A program made the position numbers and the translations under genes. This document shows positions 19,382-27,196 of a stretch of 64,000 bases of DNA, one piece after another. Origin of the DNA: Chthoniobacter sp. (GTDB lineage Bacteria; Verrucomicrobiota; Verrucomicrobiia; Chthoniobacterales; Chthoniobacteraceae). The stretch's first letter is position 1; each line of letters starts with the position of its first letter. The notes under the pieces are model-generated. The model did no database searches. It was not told the DNA's origin and saw only the letters and a list, made by a program, of their open reading frames with translations. The stretch lies in assembly GCA_021414005.1 (NCBI GenBank), contig JAIOPH010000028.1, forward strand, positions 1-64,000, read 5' to 3'.

Positions 19382-21055
19382 ATGCGCCGCCTTTTTTGGA
19401 TGCCGAGTCTCGTGCTCGCCTTCGCCGCGAAATCCTTCGCCGTTATCGACGCGACCTCGGCGACGAATACATCGGATCCCGGCGGCGGGGTTCCGTGGGC
19501 GAACGTGGGGCGCGTCAATGGCGGCTCGGGCGAATATTTGGGCAATGGCTGGGTGCTGACCGCTTTTCACGTGGGCGTCGGCCCGATTGAATTGGACAGC
19601 GGGACTTTCCAGCCAGATGGCCGGGTGATCCGCCTGACCAATCCGAGCGACAGTTCGCCGACGGACATTCTGCTCTATCATCTGGTGGGCACGCCGAGCC
19701 TGAGTGACCTGACGATTTCCGGGAGCACACCCGGCGGAGGCTCCGTGGTCACTCTGGTCGGGTTTGGACGTATCCGCGACTCGGCTCAGAACAGCTACTC
19801 AACAATTGACGGCCCGAAGTCCGGTTTCGATTGGTCGTCCGGCGGCGTCAAAAGTTTCGGCACAAACAAGATCGAGAATTTCCCTGGAGGACCGGTCTTC
19901 ACCCAGAACGATTTGGGTTTCGGAAAACTCGAGGTCTTTTACTTGAACTTCACGCAGTCGGTCGTGCTGCGGACTGCCCACGAGGCGCAAGTTTCGACCG
20001 GCGATTCCGGCGGTGCGGTGTTTTATAACGGACAACTCGCCGGGATGATTGACGCGCTCGGCTCGTGGGTCTATCCGCAGCCGGCGTCGGTGTTCACGGA
20101 TGAGAGCTACATCGGCGATCTCGCCACCTACAAAAGCCAGATCGACGCACTCACCGGCAGCACTGCGGGCACCGGCAGTTGGAGCGGGACCAGCGGCACG
20201 ACTTGGGCCGCGGCGGCGAACTGGGGCTCCAATCCGCCGCCCGGCTCGCCGACGATCAACACCGCCACCTTCAACAACAGCGGCGGCGGCAACACCGTCA
20301 TCGACCTCGGCGCGGGTGTAACCATCAACACCGTGCTCTTCGACACGGCCAGCGTCGCCGCCTACACCATCGGCACCGGCGCAGTCGGGAGCCAGACGCT
20401 CACTTTGGCCAATGGCGGCGCGATCACCACCAGCGACACGGTGGCCAACGGCCAGACCGTCAATGCCGCGCTCGTCCTCGGCACGGATCGAAGCGCGCAG
20501 ACTTACACCATTTCCAACAACGCCACGGCCCCTGCCACCGCGCTGACTTTTGCCGGCGGCATCAGCGGCGCGGCCACCGGCGGCACGGCGGGCGCGAAAA
20601 CCCTCGCGGTCGTCGGCGCGGGCGACACCACGATCAGCGGGGGGATTACCACCGGCGGGGCGTCTTCGCTTACGGTGACGAAATCCGGCAGTGGCACGCT
20701 CGACTTCTCACCGGGCAGCGCGTTGAGCTTCAACAGCCTCGTCGCCACCGGCGGCGCGACCGATGTCAACGGCGCGCTCGGGACGGGCAACGGCACGGCC
20801 GCAGTCTCGGTCTCGGGTACGGGCACGACTTTGAAATTCGGCAGCGTGAGCCAGACACTTAGCTCCCTCAGCATCGGAGCCGGCGCGACGGTGACCTTCA
20901 CCAGCGGTCTCGCCTCTTCTTTTTCGGCTGCGGAGGAAACCGGTAAAGCCCCCGGTCGCTTCGGTGCCGCAGTCGTCCCGGAACCCGGCACCGGCGGCCT
21001 GCTCCTCGCAGGTGCGCTCAGCCTGCTCGCGCGGCGTCGCCGGCCGGTCGCCTGA
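19382..21055 (+). CDS. Trypsin-like serine protease with autotransporter-type repeats and PEP-CTERM-like tail
   Basis: The ATG at 19382 precedes a signal peptide (LFWMPSLVLAFAAKSFA). Residues about 30-260 form a trypsin-like domain: GNGWVLTAFHVG holds the catalytic histidine and STGDSGGAVFYNG the serine. Residues about 265-530 are Gly/Thr/Ala-rich beta-strand repeats of the autotransporter-associated type (TWAAAANWGSNPPPG; GAKTLAVVGAGDTTISGG; SGSGTLDFS). The tail VVPEPGTGGLLLAGALSLLARRRRP is a PEP-CTERM-like sorting signal: a PEP motif, a hydrophobic helix and an arginine cluster. It is probably exported, processed by exosortase and displayed or released at the cell surface. 557 residues; substrate unknown. 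Confidence 0.85.
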   Translation: MRRLFWMPSLVLAFAAKSFAVIDATSATNTSDPGGGVPWANVGRVNGGSGEYLGNGWVLTAFHVGVGPIELDSGTFQPDGRVIRLTNPSDSSPTDILLYHLVGTPSLSDLTISGSTPGGGSVVTLVGFGRIRDSAQNSYSTIDGPKSGFDWSSGGVKSFGTNKIENFPGGPVFTQNDLGFGKLEVFYLNFTQSVVLRTAHEAQVSTGDSGGAVFYNGQLAGMIDALGSWVYPQPASVFTDESYIGDLATYKSQIDALTGSTAGTGSWSGTSGTTWAAAANWGSNPPPGSPTINTATFNNSGGGNTVIDLGAGVTINTVLFDTASVAAYTIGTGAVGSQTLTLANGGAITTSDTVANGQTVNAALVLGTDRSAQTYTISNNATAPATALTFAGGISGAATGGTAGAKTLAVVGAGDTTISGGITTGGASSLTVTKSGSGTLDFSPGSALSFNSLVATGGATDVNGALGTGNGTAAVSVSGTGTTLKFGSVSQTLSSLSIGAGATVTFTSGLASSFSAAEETGKAPGRFGAAVVPEPGTGGLLLAGALSLLARRRRPVA

Positions 21056-21115
21056 CGCCGCCGGCTGCGATCCGCTTTTACATCCGCCGTCCGGCGGTGC
21101 AGGATCGCGGGCCTT

Positions 21116-21844
21116 ATGAAAAAGGCCACCTCCTCCAGCAACACCCGCCGCAAAACCACAGCGGGAAAAGTAACCCCCAAGAAAACCGCCGCCGCCAAAA
21201 AGCCCGCGGCGAAAAAAGCGCCCGCGAAAAAGACCGCGAAACCGGCGGCGAAACTCCCCGCGATTCCCGCCAGCGGCACGCTCGCAGCGCGAGTCGCGGC
21301 GGCGAAAAAGATCGAGGCGCAGGACCGCCCGAAAGCCGCCGCCAGGACCGCCGCCGCCAAAGCGCCGGCCTCGCATCCGCAGCGCATCAGCAGCTTCCCC
21401 GGCACCTACATCGCCGAAATCTCCGTTCGCCTCGAAGACCCCGATCATCCCGTCACGCTCCGCTGGACCGGCCCGCAGGCGGCGGCGCAGGAGACCGGCC
21501 CGTTTCGCAGCTCGCCCGGAGCCGGCTTGCGCGGACTGAACTGCGACAACGTCGCCACCAGCCGCCGCTCCGGCAGCACCTGCACGCCGAAAGGCACCTT
21601 CACCGTCACCGGCTTCGCGCCACACCTCAACAGCCACCCCGAGGCGACCAACGTGACGTGGTTTGTGCCCGCGCGCGGCATCGCCCTGCACTACTACCCG
21701 TCCGTGCCGAAATTTGCCGCGTCGCACGGCTGCGTGCGCATCCAGTCCCGGCGCGTCGCGCAACTCCTTCAGGACAACTCCCGTGCGGGAATCACGAAAG
21801 TCGTCGTGGACGGCACCTGGACCAAGCCGCCGCACCAGTGGTGA
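21116..21844 (+). CDS. L,D-transpeptidase (YkuD) with a histone-like Lys/Ala-rich N-terminal tail
   Basis: 242 residues. The first about 85 residues are almost all Lys, Ala, Pro and Thr (for example KKTAAAKKPAAKKAPAKK), like the tail of histone H1. The rest is a YkuD-type L,D-transpeptidase domain starting near FPGTYIAEISVRL and ending with the catalytic motif SHGCVRIQ (His, Gly, Cys, Arg). These enzymes crosslink peptidoglycan or attach proteins to it in the periplasm. No classical signal peptide is visible before the cationic tail, which is odd for a periplasmic enzyme. The tail may bind anionic wall polymers or another polyanion. Confidence 0.85.
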   Translation: MKKATSSSNTRRKTTAGKVTPKKTAAAKKPAAKKAPAKKTAKPAAKLPAIPASGTLAARVAAAKKIEAQDRPKAAARTAAAKAPASHPQRISSFPGTYIAEISVRLEDPDHPVTLRWTGPQAAAQETGPFRSSPGAGLRGLNCDNVATSRRSGSTCTPKGTFTVTGFAPHLNSHPEATNVTWFVPARGIALHYYPSVPKFAASHGCVRIQSRRVAQLLQDNSRAGITKVVVDGTWTKPPHQW

Positions 21845-21901
21845 GCTGCCGGTAGCCGCCGAAACTGCGCGCCCCCTCGCAGAAATCGCCCGCGCTGCGT
21901 C

Positions 21902-22000
21902 GAACTTGCCCGCGTGCTCAAGAAGACCGGCAGCTTCTACTACCACTGCGACTGGCACGCCTCACATTGCCTGAAGGTTATCCTTGATCAGATTTTGGGG
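21902..22000 (+). pseudogene. Remnant of an adenine-specific DNA methyltransferase
   Basis: A 33-codon open stretch reads ELARVLKKTGSFYYHCDW followed by HASHCLKVILDQIL. This matches the segment of N6-adenine (type III-like) DNA methyltransferases usually written RVLKPTGSxYLHCD...SHYLK...D.IFG. No start codon, catalytic DPPY motif or downstream part is present, and the frame runs into a stop at 22025-22027. It is a decayed fragment that suggests a restriction-modification gene once sat here. Confidence 0.65.
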
Positions 22001-22054
22001 AGTTGTGTGAGAAGAAGTGGGCTATAGGCAGAAGCGTCACGCTAAATTGAACTC

Positions 22055-22612
22055 GTGAAACTCCTGCTCTGCGCAAACCTGCTTTTCGCAATCACTGTTA
22101 TGGCTGACGAGAAGGTAAAAAAGACTTTAGATACTCCTCACGGCACCATTGAATGGAAGGAACTCGGAGGCCAAGATCCACAAAAGGCCATCGCGCTAAT
22201 CATCAGGGAACTTGCGCCCGAAGAATTGAAGAGTTTGAACGAGGATGCCGATAGGGTGGCGAGACTGATCGACAAATACGTTCCGCTCACTAAGCGCGAC
22301 ACGGACTTGTTGGAGAATCTCGATCTGGCGTTCGCCGCGTGGCTTGAGTCCGACGACTCGTCAAAGGAATCGGCCAAGGACATCACCCGTATCGTGGGAG
22401 CAGCTTATGGTCGCTACTGCATCGAACGACTTGGCGTAAGATGGGCTGTAATCCAGGACGAGCATGGGATTGACATCGCTCTCGTGAGAGAAAATCCGAC
22501 GACGAGAAGTTTCCCTTTCACCTCTATCCAATACCGGGTTGAGGATAAGAAATCCGATTTCATATATGCGCTGTATAGGTCGTTGAAACATATCATCGAC
22601 GACGCGAAATAG
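22055..22612 (+). CDS. Exported DUF3806-like protein
   Basis: 185 residues with a short signal peptide (VKLLLCANLLFAITVMA). The C-terminal half (GAAYGRYCIERLGVRWAVIQD, then SFPFTSIQYRVEDKKSDFI) resembles the DUF3806 pattern of an invariant 'G.Y.....G..W' followed by 'P.....R'. The coding sequence is visibly less GC-rich than its neighbours, and it follows a methyltransferase remnant, so it may be part of a transferred or degraded segment. Function unknown. The first codon is GTG. Confidence 0.6.
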   Translation: MKLLLCANLLFAITVMADEKVKKTLDTPHGTIEWKELGGQDPQKAIALIIRELAPEELKSLNEDADRVARLIDKYVPLTKRDTDLLENLDLAFAAWLESDDSSKESAKDITRIVGAAYGRYCIERLGVRWAVIQDEHGIDIALVRENPTTRSFPFTSIQYRVEDKKSDFIYALYRSLKHIIDDAK

Positions 22613-23257
22613 GGCTCCCGGCACCATGACACTTAGCTCCGTGGATGGGATGACCCGCGGGTGCGGCCGGTAGCGTTGGTCCCCGGTGTCCGTTTGAAAT
22701 TGCGGGGCTGGGGCACCGTGCGCGAAGTCGCCGTGAGGCCCAGGCTGGTCCTCGTGTGCGCTTCCTGGTGTGGCGGCGCCAAACCGTCCTTGCTTCTCGA
22801 TACCCGCGTCGTCTGAGTTGGAGAGTTGGACAGTTGGCGGCCTCGGCGGCATCCCGGAGGGATGCATGGATATTAGCCGGTGGTGCCAACCACCGGATAC
22901 TTCGCCAAGCCGCCTGCGCCCCGGCGGGGCGCGGGAGCGGGTGTGGGCACTTTAGAGATTCCGCCACCCCTCCGGGGTGTGGGCGTGGTGGGCCGGTGTC
23001 CGGTGGTTTCGCTGCGCTTCACCACCGGCTAATTTCCAAGGTCCCTCCGGGACGGGGAATGCGCGATGGTGGGAGTGGTGGGCACGCCCTCACCCGATCC
23101 CTCACGCCGCGGACGATTGATCGGCGAACCGTTACCCCGCCCCCACGCCACGGATGCCTTGCTGTGTGGACATTCATCCGAGTCCCACGCTATCGGTGCA
23201 TCGACGGCTGCACCTTTACCCGATCTCCAAGCGCGCGGAGCGCCGCGGGGGCTGCGG
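22613..23257. other. Gene-free region holding a structured dispersed repeat
   Basis: About 645 bases without a credible gene. The central part (22848-23055) is a chain of palindromes described separately. The flanks (22620-22845 and 23056-23257) show no recognisable coding or RNA feature. Confidence 0.5.
22848..23055. repeat. Dispersed intergenic repeat built of several hairpins
   Basis: Outer inverted arms ATTAGCCGGTGGT (22872-22884) and ACCACCGGCTAAT (23021-23033) match exactly. Inside them lie further palindromes: CCGGTGGTGCCAACCACCGG (22877-22896), a CCCCGGCGGGG block, a CCCCTCCGGGG block, and CGGTGGT/ACCACCG. GCATCCCGGAGGGATGC lies just upstream and CCCTCCGGG just downstream. I have seen similar sequence as an abundant intergenic repeat in Verrucomicrobia and relatives. 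Its role is unknown. Confidence 0.6.
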
Positions 23258-24238
23258 CTAGGTGCCCATCCACTCGGTCACGGGGCCGGGTTCGCTTTGG
23301 CCTTTGGCGTTGCGGGATTGGAGCCAGAGTTGGTACTCCACGCCGGGCGTGAAGCTGATGGTGCCGGGGATCGTCACGGTCAGCGCGTCGAAATCGCCGG
23401 TGGCGAGCTGCTCGGGGGCGCCGCCGGGGGCGAGGCGCCAGGCCACGAGGCGGGTGGCCCCGGCGGGGAGGGTGGTGGTGGAAAGGGTGAGGGTATTCGG
23501 GGCCCACGCGGTATCGGCGGGCGGGGCGGGGAGAGTCTGCGTGGGCTGGCGGAGGAGGCTGAGGTCCCAGAGAGTTTCGATGCGGGCGGGATTGTAGCGC
23601 CAGGTGTAGAGGGCAAAGCCGAGGTTGCCATGCATTTGCTGGGCGAGGGCGATGCGGAGTTCTTCCAGGAGCTGCCGGGCGGCGGTGAGGGCGCTTTTGC
23701 GGACGGTCTGGGCGTCGCGGAGGGTTTTGGCGGCGTTGTAATAGGTGGACACGGTGCCGCCGAGGGTCACGAGCACGGGTTTGGCCACCTGCTCGGCGAG
23801 CCGCAGGCCGAGTCCGCGGAGGGCGTCCAGCCGTTCTTCATAGGTGCCATTGCTCAGGGGTTCGCGACCGTCGGGCAGGAGGTAGGTATAGACGGTGCCC
23901 TGGTAGGGGACCTGGCTGCGGATGGTGGAGTCCCAAGTTTCCAGGGGGCTATTGGTATCGGCGTCGGGTTTGTGCGTGAGGCCGAGGATTTTTTCGGTAA
24001 AGGCGAGAGTCGCGCTCTTCTGGCCGGCTTCATTGCTGGCCACCACGCCCTCCTGGCTCGTCCACTGGACGGCGATGTCCTGCGTCTCGGCGAGGATACC
24101 CGTAAAGGTGGGCTCAAGGACTTGGGCGGCGGTGAGCCGGGGGAGGTGATCGGAGATGATCTCGCCCATCAGGGTGAGGTCGCCCACAGTGGCGACGAGG
24201 AATTGGTTTTCGACGTATTTCCAGGAATCGGCAGTCAT
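23258..24238 (-). CDS. Conserved-looking protein with C-terminal fibronectin-III-like domain
   Basis: 326 residues, no signal peptide. The N-terminal about 225 residues are largely helical (MGEIISDHLPRL; RLAEQVAKPVLVTLGGTVSTYYNAAKTLRDA; ARQLLEELRIALAQQMHGNLGF). The last about 85 residues look like a fibronectin type III module (TRLVAWRLAPGG ... PGVEYQLWLQSRNAKGQSEPG). Together this suggests a structural or binding protein. A short minus-strand frame with 42-bp repeats ends nine bases before its ATG and may be cotranscribed. I do not recognise the family. Confidence 0.7.
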   Translation of the reverse strand: MTADSWKYVENQFLVATVGDLTLMGEIISDHLPRLTAAQVLEPTFTGILAETQDIAVQWTSQEGVVASNEAGQKSATLAFTEKILGLTHKPDADTNSPLETWDSTIRSQVPYQGTVYTYLLPDGREPLSNGTYEERLDALRGLGLRLAEQVAKPVLVTLGGTVSTYYNAAKTLRDAQTVRKSALTAARQLLEELRIALAQQMHGNLGFALYTWRYNPARIETLWDLSLLRQPTQTLPAPPADTAWAPNTLTLSTTTLPAGATRLVAWRLAPGGAPEQLATGDFDALTVTIPGTISFTPGVEYQLWLQSRNAKGQSEPGPVTEWMGT

Positions 24239-24247
24239 GGTGGTAGG

Positions 24248-24610
24248 TTAGGGTTGGGGTTGAAAAAGCGGGGTGTTGAGGCTGGCTGAGGAGTGAAAGG
24301 GGTGGCCGGACGCGTGGGTGAAGCGGGTAAAGGGTGTCGGGACATGCCGCAGCCCGTTGGTGATGCCGGCAACGCCCTCCCGGACATCCCGCAGCCCACT
24401 GGTGACGCCAACAACGCTCTCCCGGACATCCCGCAGCCCATCGGTGATGCCAGCAACGCCCTCCCGGACATGCCGGAGACCATTGGTGAAGCCGGCAAGG
24501 CCTTCCGGGACATCCCGCAGCCCGTTGGTGAAGCCGGCAACGAGGTTTTGTGGATATTTATACACTTGGCCGCCGTCAGAGACCGGCTTCTGGAGAAAGG
24601 ATGGGGGCAT
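24248..24610 (-). CDS. Possible small protein made of 14-residue repeats
   Basis: A minus-strand frame of 120 residues whose core is the 42-bp tandem repeat. It reads in units such as GLRDVPEGLAGFTN and GLRHVREGVAGITD. It ends nine bases before the next minus-strand gene, which favours this strand as coding. The repeats are also open on the plus strand (DIPQPVGDAGNALP units), because 42 is a multiple of three, so coding is not proven. No signal peptide or known domain is present. Confidence 0.4.
   Translation of the reverse strand: MPPSFLQKPVSDGGQVYKYPQNLVAGFTNGLRDVPEGLAGFTNGLRHVREGVAGITDGLRDVRESVVGVTSGLRDVREGVAGITNGLRHVPTPFTRFTHASGHPFHSSASLNTPLFQPQP
24299..24550. repeat. 42-bp tandem repeat, five units plus one diverged unit
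   Basis: Units at 24341-24382, 24383-24424, 24425-24466, 24467-24508 and 24509-24550 start with GACATCCCGC or a close variant and keep a constant 42-bp period. A weaker sixth unit lies at 24299-24340. Differences between units are scattered single bases. There are no spacers, so this is not a CRISPR array. Confidence 0.9.
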
Positions 24611-24751
24611 GACTGCGGGAGTAGAGCACGGTGCCGGGGGCGGCGGTATCGTGCTGGCAGCGGGATTTTGAGGTCGGGGGCGGCAGGGGTTTGCCCCGAC
24701 GCGCGCATCGGGCGGAATGGGAGAAAAGGCCCTTGCTTTGACGCCGGAAAA

Positions 24752-24781
24752 CTCCTAGAGACGAGGCCGAACCCTAGGAGG
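24752..24781 (+). promoter_or_regulatory. Ribosome-binding site inside a possible hairpin
   Basis: The LuxR-type regulator has a strong AGGAGG (24776-24781), ten bases before its ATG at 24792. CTCCTAG at 24752-24758 can pair exactly with CTAGGAG at 24774-24780 across a 15-base loop and would cover that site. This could make translation conditional. It is a predicted structure only. Confidence 0.4.
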
Positions 24782-24791
24782 AACCCCACCC

Positions 24792-25496
24792 ATGAGGAAT
24801 TACCCAAAGACGCGCGTCCTGCTGGTCGAAGCGGAGCCGATGGCCCAGCGTGGCCTGGCGGCCCTGCTCAAGGCGCAGGAGGGACTGGAGATCGTGGCGC
24901 GGGCGGGGACCATCGCGGAGGGCCGGGCGCTGTGCGAGAAGCTGCGGCCCGAGCTGGCCGTGGTGGATGTGGCCATGGATGGGCGCGAGGGGCTGGGGCT
25001 GGTGCGGGAGATGCGGCGCGAGGTGCCGGGGGTAAAGGTGGTGGCGCTGACCCGGCTGGAGGATGCGGCGAGCATCCGCGAGGCCCTGCTGGTCGGGGTC
25101 GTGGGTTATGTCTCCCGGCTGGACCCGGAGGAGGCGCTGCTCACGGCCTTGGCCGAAGTGCTGGCGGGGCGGAAATTTGTGGGGCCGCGGGCGGCGGCCG
25201 GTCTTTTGGAAGCCTTCACCGGGAATGGCTGGACGCGGACCGCGCCGACGGCGGTGGCCACGCTCACGCGCCGCGAACGGCAGATTTTCTGGCTGCTCGG
25301 CGAAGGCAGCAAGGTCTGCGACATCGGCCAGAAGCTGAAGATCGCCGTGACCACCGTGGAAACCCACGTGAAGCATACCAAGGAAAAGCTCGGCCTTCGC
25401 AGCCTCGCCGCCCTGCGCCGGACAGCCACGCTCGCCCAGCTCGCCGGCCCCCGCTCCGCGGAAGAGGATGCGGAGCTGGCCGGGGAGGAGGACTAG
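24792..25496 (+). CDS. LuxR/NarL-type response regulator with divergent receiver pocket
   Basis: 234 residues. The N-terminal half is receiver-like (VLLVEAEPMAQRGLAALL; phospho-acceptor candidate in LAVVDVAMDGREG; VVALTRLEDA). The usual acidic pair is replaced by E-A-E, so the phosphorylation chemistry may be altered. The C-terminal half is a LuxR-type helix-turn-helix (LTRRERQIFWLLGEG; VTTVETHVKHTKEKLGL). It would act as a cytoplasmic DNA-binding regulator. No histidine kinase is adjacent. It lies directly upstream of the tandem array of secreted-protein genes, which makes that array a candidate target, by position only. Confidence 0.85.
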   Translation: MRNYPKTRVLLVEAEPMAQRGLAALLKAQEGLEIVARAGTIAEGRALCEKLRPELAVVDVAMDGREGLGLVREMRREVPGVKVVALTRLEDAASIREALLVGVVGYVSRLDPEEALLTALAEVLAGRKFVGPRAAAGLLEAFTGNGWTRTAPTAVATLTRRERQIFWLLGEGSKVCDIGQKLKIAVTTVETHVKHTKEKLGLRSLAALRRTATLAQLAGPRSAEEDAELAGEED

Positions 25497-25600
25497 CGGC
25501 TGCGGCCACCTCCCGCCGCGCCCCGCCCCGCGCTGCTCCGTCGTTTCCTTTGGTGTTTCTCGGATGCACGGCTACCTTCGAAGAGCGTTCCCTCACCGTG

Positions 25601-26104
25601 ATGAAATCTACAGGCATCCTCCACCGGAGCACGGCGGCCCTCGGGCTGGCTTTTCTCCTCCTCTCCACCGGCCCCGCTCCGGCGGATGTCGAAGTCGTCG
25701 GGATCACCGGCACGGCGACGCAGTATGTGACAAAGGCCAACGATCCCCTTTCGTTTATTTTCCTGATCGAGACCGACAAAAGCATTGCGCCTGGCATCCG
25801 GTTTTATCCGTGCCTCAGGATCGTTTTCGCCGATGGAACGTGGATTCACGGAAGGACCGGTTGCTTTCCCATTGGCATGAAGGCGGGGACACAATCGGGC
25901 GGCGACGCCCATTCCACGGTCCCGGCCGGTCCTGCCGACCGAGCTGTGCGCATCGAACTTGTGGTGAAATTTGGAGAACCAAATAAGTTATTCCTCCCGG
26001 AGGAATTTGGACGGCAGATTCCACCGCTGGACGACGAAACCCTCGACATCCTGAAACGCGCCGGAGGGTTTGTCATCTCTATCCCCGTCGTCCCGGCAAA
26101 GTAA
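25601..26104 (+). CDS. Tandem secreted protein, copy 1
   Basis: 167 residues: signal peptide MKSTGILHRSTAALGLAFLL, then a compact beta-rich domain. Conserved blocks are VEVVGITGTATQYVTKAND, PGIRFYPCLRIVFADGTWI, KFGEPNKLFLPEEFGRQIPP and LKRAGGFVISIPVVPAK. It is the first of three same-length paralogues spaced exactly 546 bp start to start. The 42 bases before the ATG are also part of the repeated unit. No family was recognised; the protein is predicted to be exported. Confidence 0.75.
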   Translation: MKSTGILHRSTAALGLAFLLLSTGPAPADVEVVGITGTATQYVTKANDPLSFIFLIETDKSIAPGIRFYPCLRIVFADGTWIHGRTGCFPIGMKAGTQSGGDAHSTVPAGPADRAVRIELVVKFGEPNKLFLPEEFGRQIPPLDDETLDILKRAGGFVISIPVVPAK

Positions 26105-26146
26105 CTTCCATGCGTGGCTACCTTCGATGAGCGTTCCCTCACCACG

Positions 26147-26650
26147 ATGAAATCCACAGGCATTCTCGCGCGGAGCATGGCAGCCCTCGGGCTGGTTTTC
26201 CTGCTCGCCACCGCCGGACCCTTGCGCGCGGATCTCGAAATTCCCGGGATCACCGGCGTGGCCAAGCAGTTTCCAACCAAGGACAATGATCCCCTGTCGT
26301 TTTTTCTGACATTCGAGGCCGACAAAAGCATTGCGCCCGGCATCAGGTTTTATCCCGCCATGAGGATCGTCTTTGCCGATGAAACTTGGATCGATGGAAG
26401 AGGTGAGTGCTTTCCCACTGGCATGCGGAGTGGGATCAAAGCGGGCGGCGGGGTCTCTTCCATCCACCCGACCGGCCCAGTCCCCCCGGTGAAGCTCATC
26501 GAAATTGTCGCGACCTTTGGAGAACCAAACAAGTTCTTCCTCCCGGAGGAATTTGGCCGGCAGATTCCGCCGCTGGACGACAAAACCCTCGCCATCCTGA
26601 AACGCGCCGGAGGGTTTGTCATCTCTATCCCCGTCGTCCCGGCAAAGTAA
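26147..26650 (+). CDS. Tandem secreted protein, copy 2
   Basis: 167 residues, same architecture as copy 1: signal peptide (KSTGILARSMAALGLVFLLA), LEIPGITGVAKQFPTKDND, PGIRFYPAMRIVFADETWI, TFGEPNKFFLPEEFGRQIPP, and the identical tail GGFVISIPVVPAK. The central segment (about residues 85-115) differs most between copies, which suggests a variable surface between conserved ends. It is separated from copy 1 by a 42-base spacer with the same sequence pattern as the other spacers. Confidence 0.75.
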   Translation: MKSTGILARSMAALGLVFLLATAGPLRADLEIPGITGVAKQFPTKDNDPLSFFLTFEADKSIAPGIRFYPAMRIVFADETWIDGRGECFPTGMRSGIKAGGGVSSIHPTGPVPPVKLIEIVATFGEPNKFFLPEEFGRQIPPLDDKTLAILKRAGGFVISIPVVPAK

Positions 26651-26692
26651 CTTCCATGCACGGCTACCTTCGATGAGCGTTCCCTCACCACG

Positions 26693-27196
26693 ATGAAATC
26701 CACAGGCATCCTCGCGCGGAGTATGGCGGCCCTCGGGCTGGCTTTCCTGCTCCTCTCCACCGGCCTCGCCCCGGCGGATGTCGAAATCGTCGGGATCACC
26801 GGCACGGCCGAGCAGGTTGTGACCAAGGCCAACGATCGCCTTTCATTTCGGTTGAAGATCGAGACCGACAAAAACCTTGCGCCCGGCATCCGGTATTATC
26901 CCTTCATGAGGATCATCTTCGCCGATGGAACATGGATCCATGCGGAGGGCTGGCGCTTTCGCGGTTCCATGCGGCCCGGGAGAATGTTTGGCGGCAGTAT
27001 CCAATCCTGTGAACCGGTCGGTCGCGCTGACCGAGCCGTGCGCATTGAAGTTGTCGCGACCTTTGGAGAACCAAACAAGTTCTTCCTCCCGGAGGAATTT
27101 GGCAGCGGATTTAGACGGCTGAGCGACAAAACCCTCGACATCCTGAAACGCGCCGGAGGGTTTGTCATCTCAATCCCCGTCGTCCCGGCAAAGTAA
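26693..27196 (+). CDS. Tandem secreted protein, copy 3
   Basis: 167 residues. Signal peptide as in the others, then VEIVGITGTAEQVVTKAND, PGIRYYPFMRIIFADGTWI, TFGEPNKFFLPEEFGSGFRR and GGFVISIPVVPAK. Again the segment around residues 80-115 is the least conserved. After its stop the common spacer is repeated once more (27197-27238) and leads into a broken fourth copy. Confidence 0.75.
   Translation: MKSTGILARSMAALGLAFLLLSTGLAPADVEIVGITGTAEQVVTKANDRLSFRLKIETDKNLAPGIRYYPFMRIIFADGTWIHAEGWRFRGSMRPGRMFGGSIQSCEPVGRADRAVRIEVVATFGEPNKFFLPEEFGSGFRRLSDKTLDILKRAGGFVISIPVVPAK

Noticed and set aside
24299..24550. CRISPR array
   Set aside because: Units are directly adjacent with no spacers and stay open as codons.
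24293..26104. A long plus-strand frame joining the 42-bp repeats, the regulator region and array copy 1
   Set aside because: It runs through the LuxR gene in the wrong frame; the regulator has a strong ribosome site and clear domains, and copy 1 has its own ATG.
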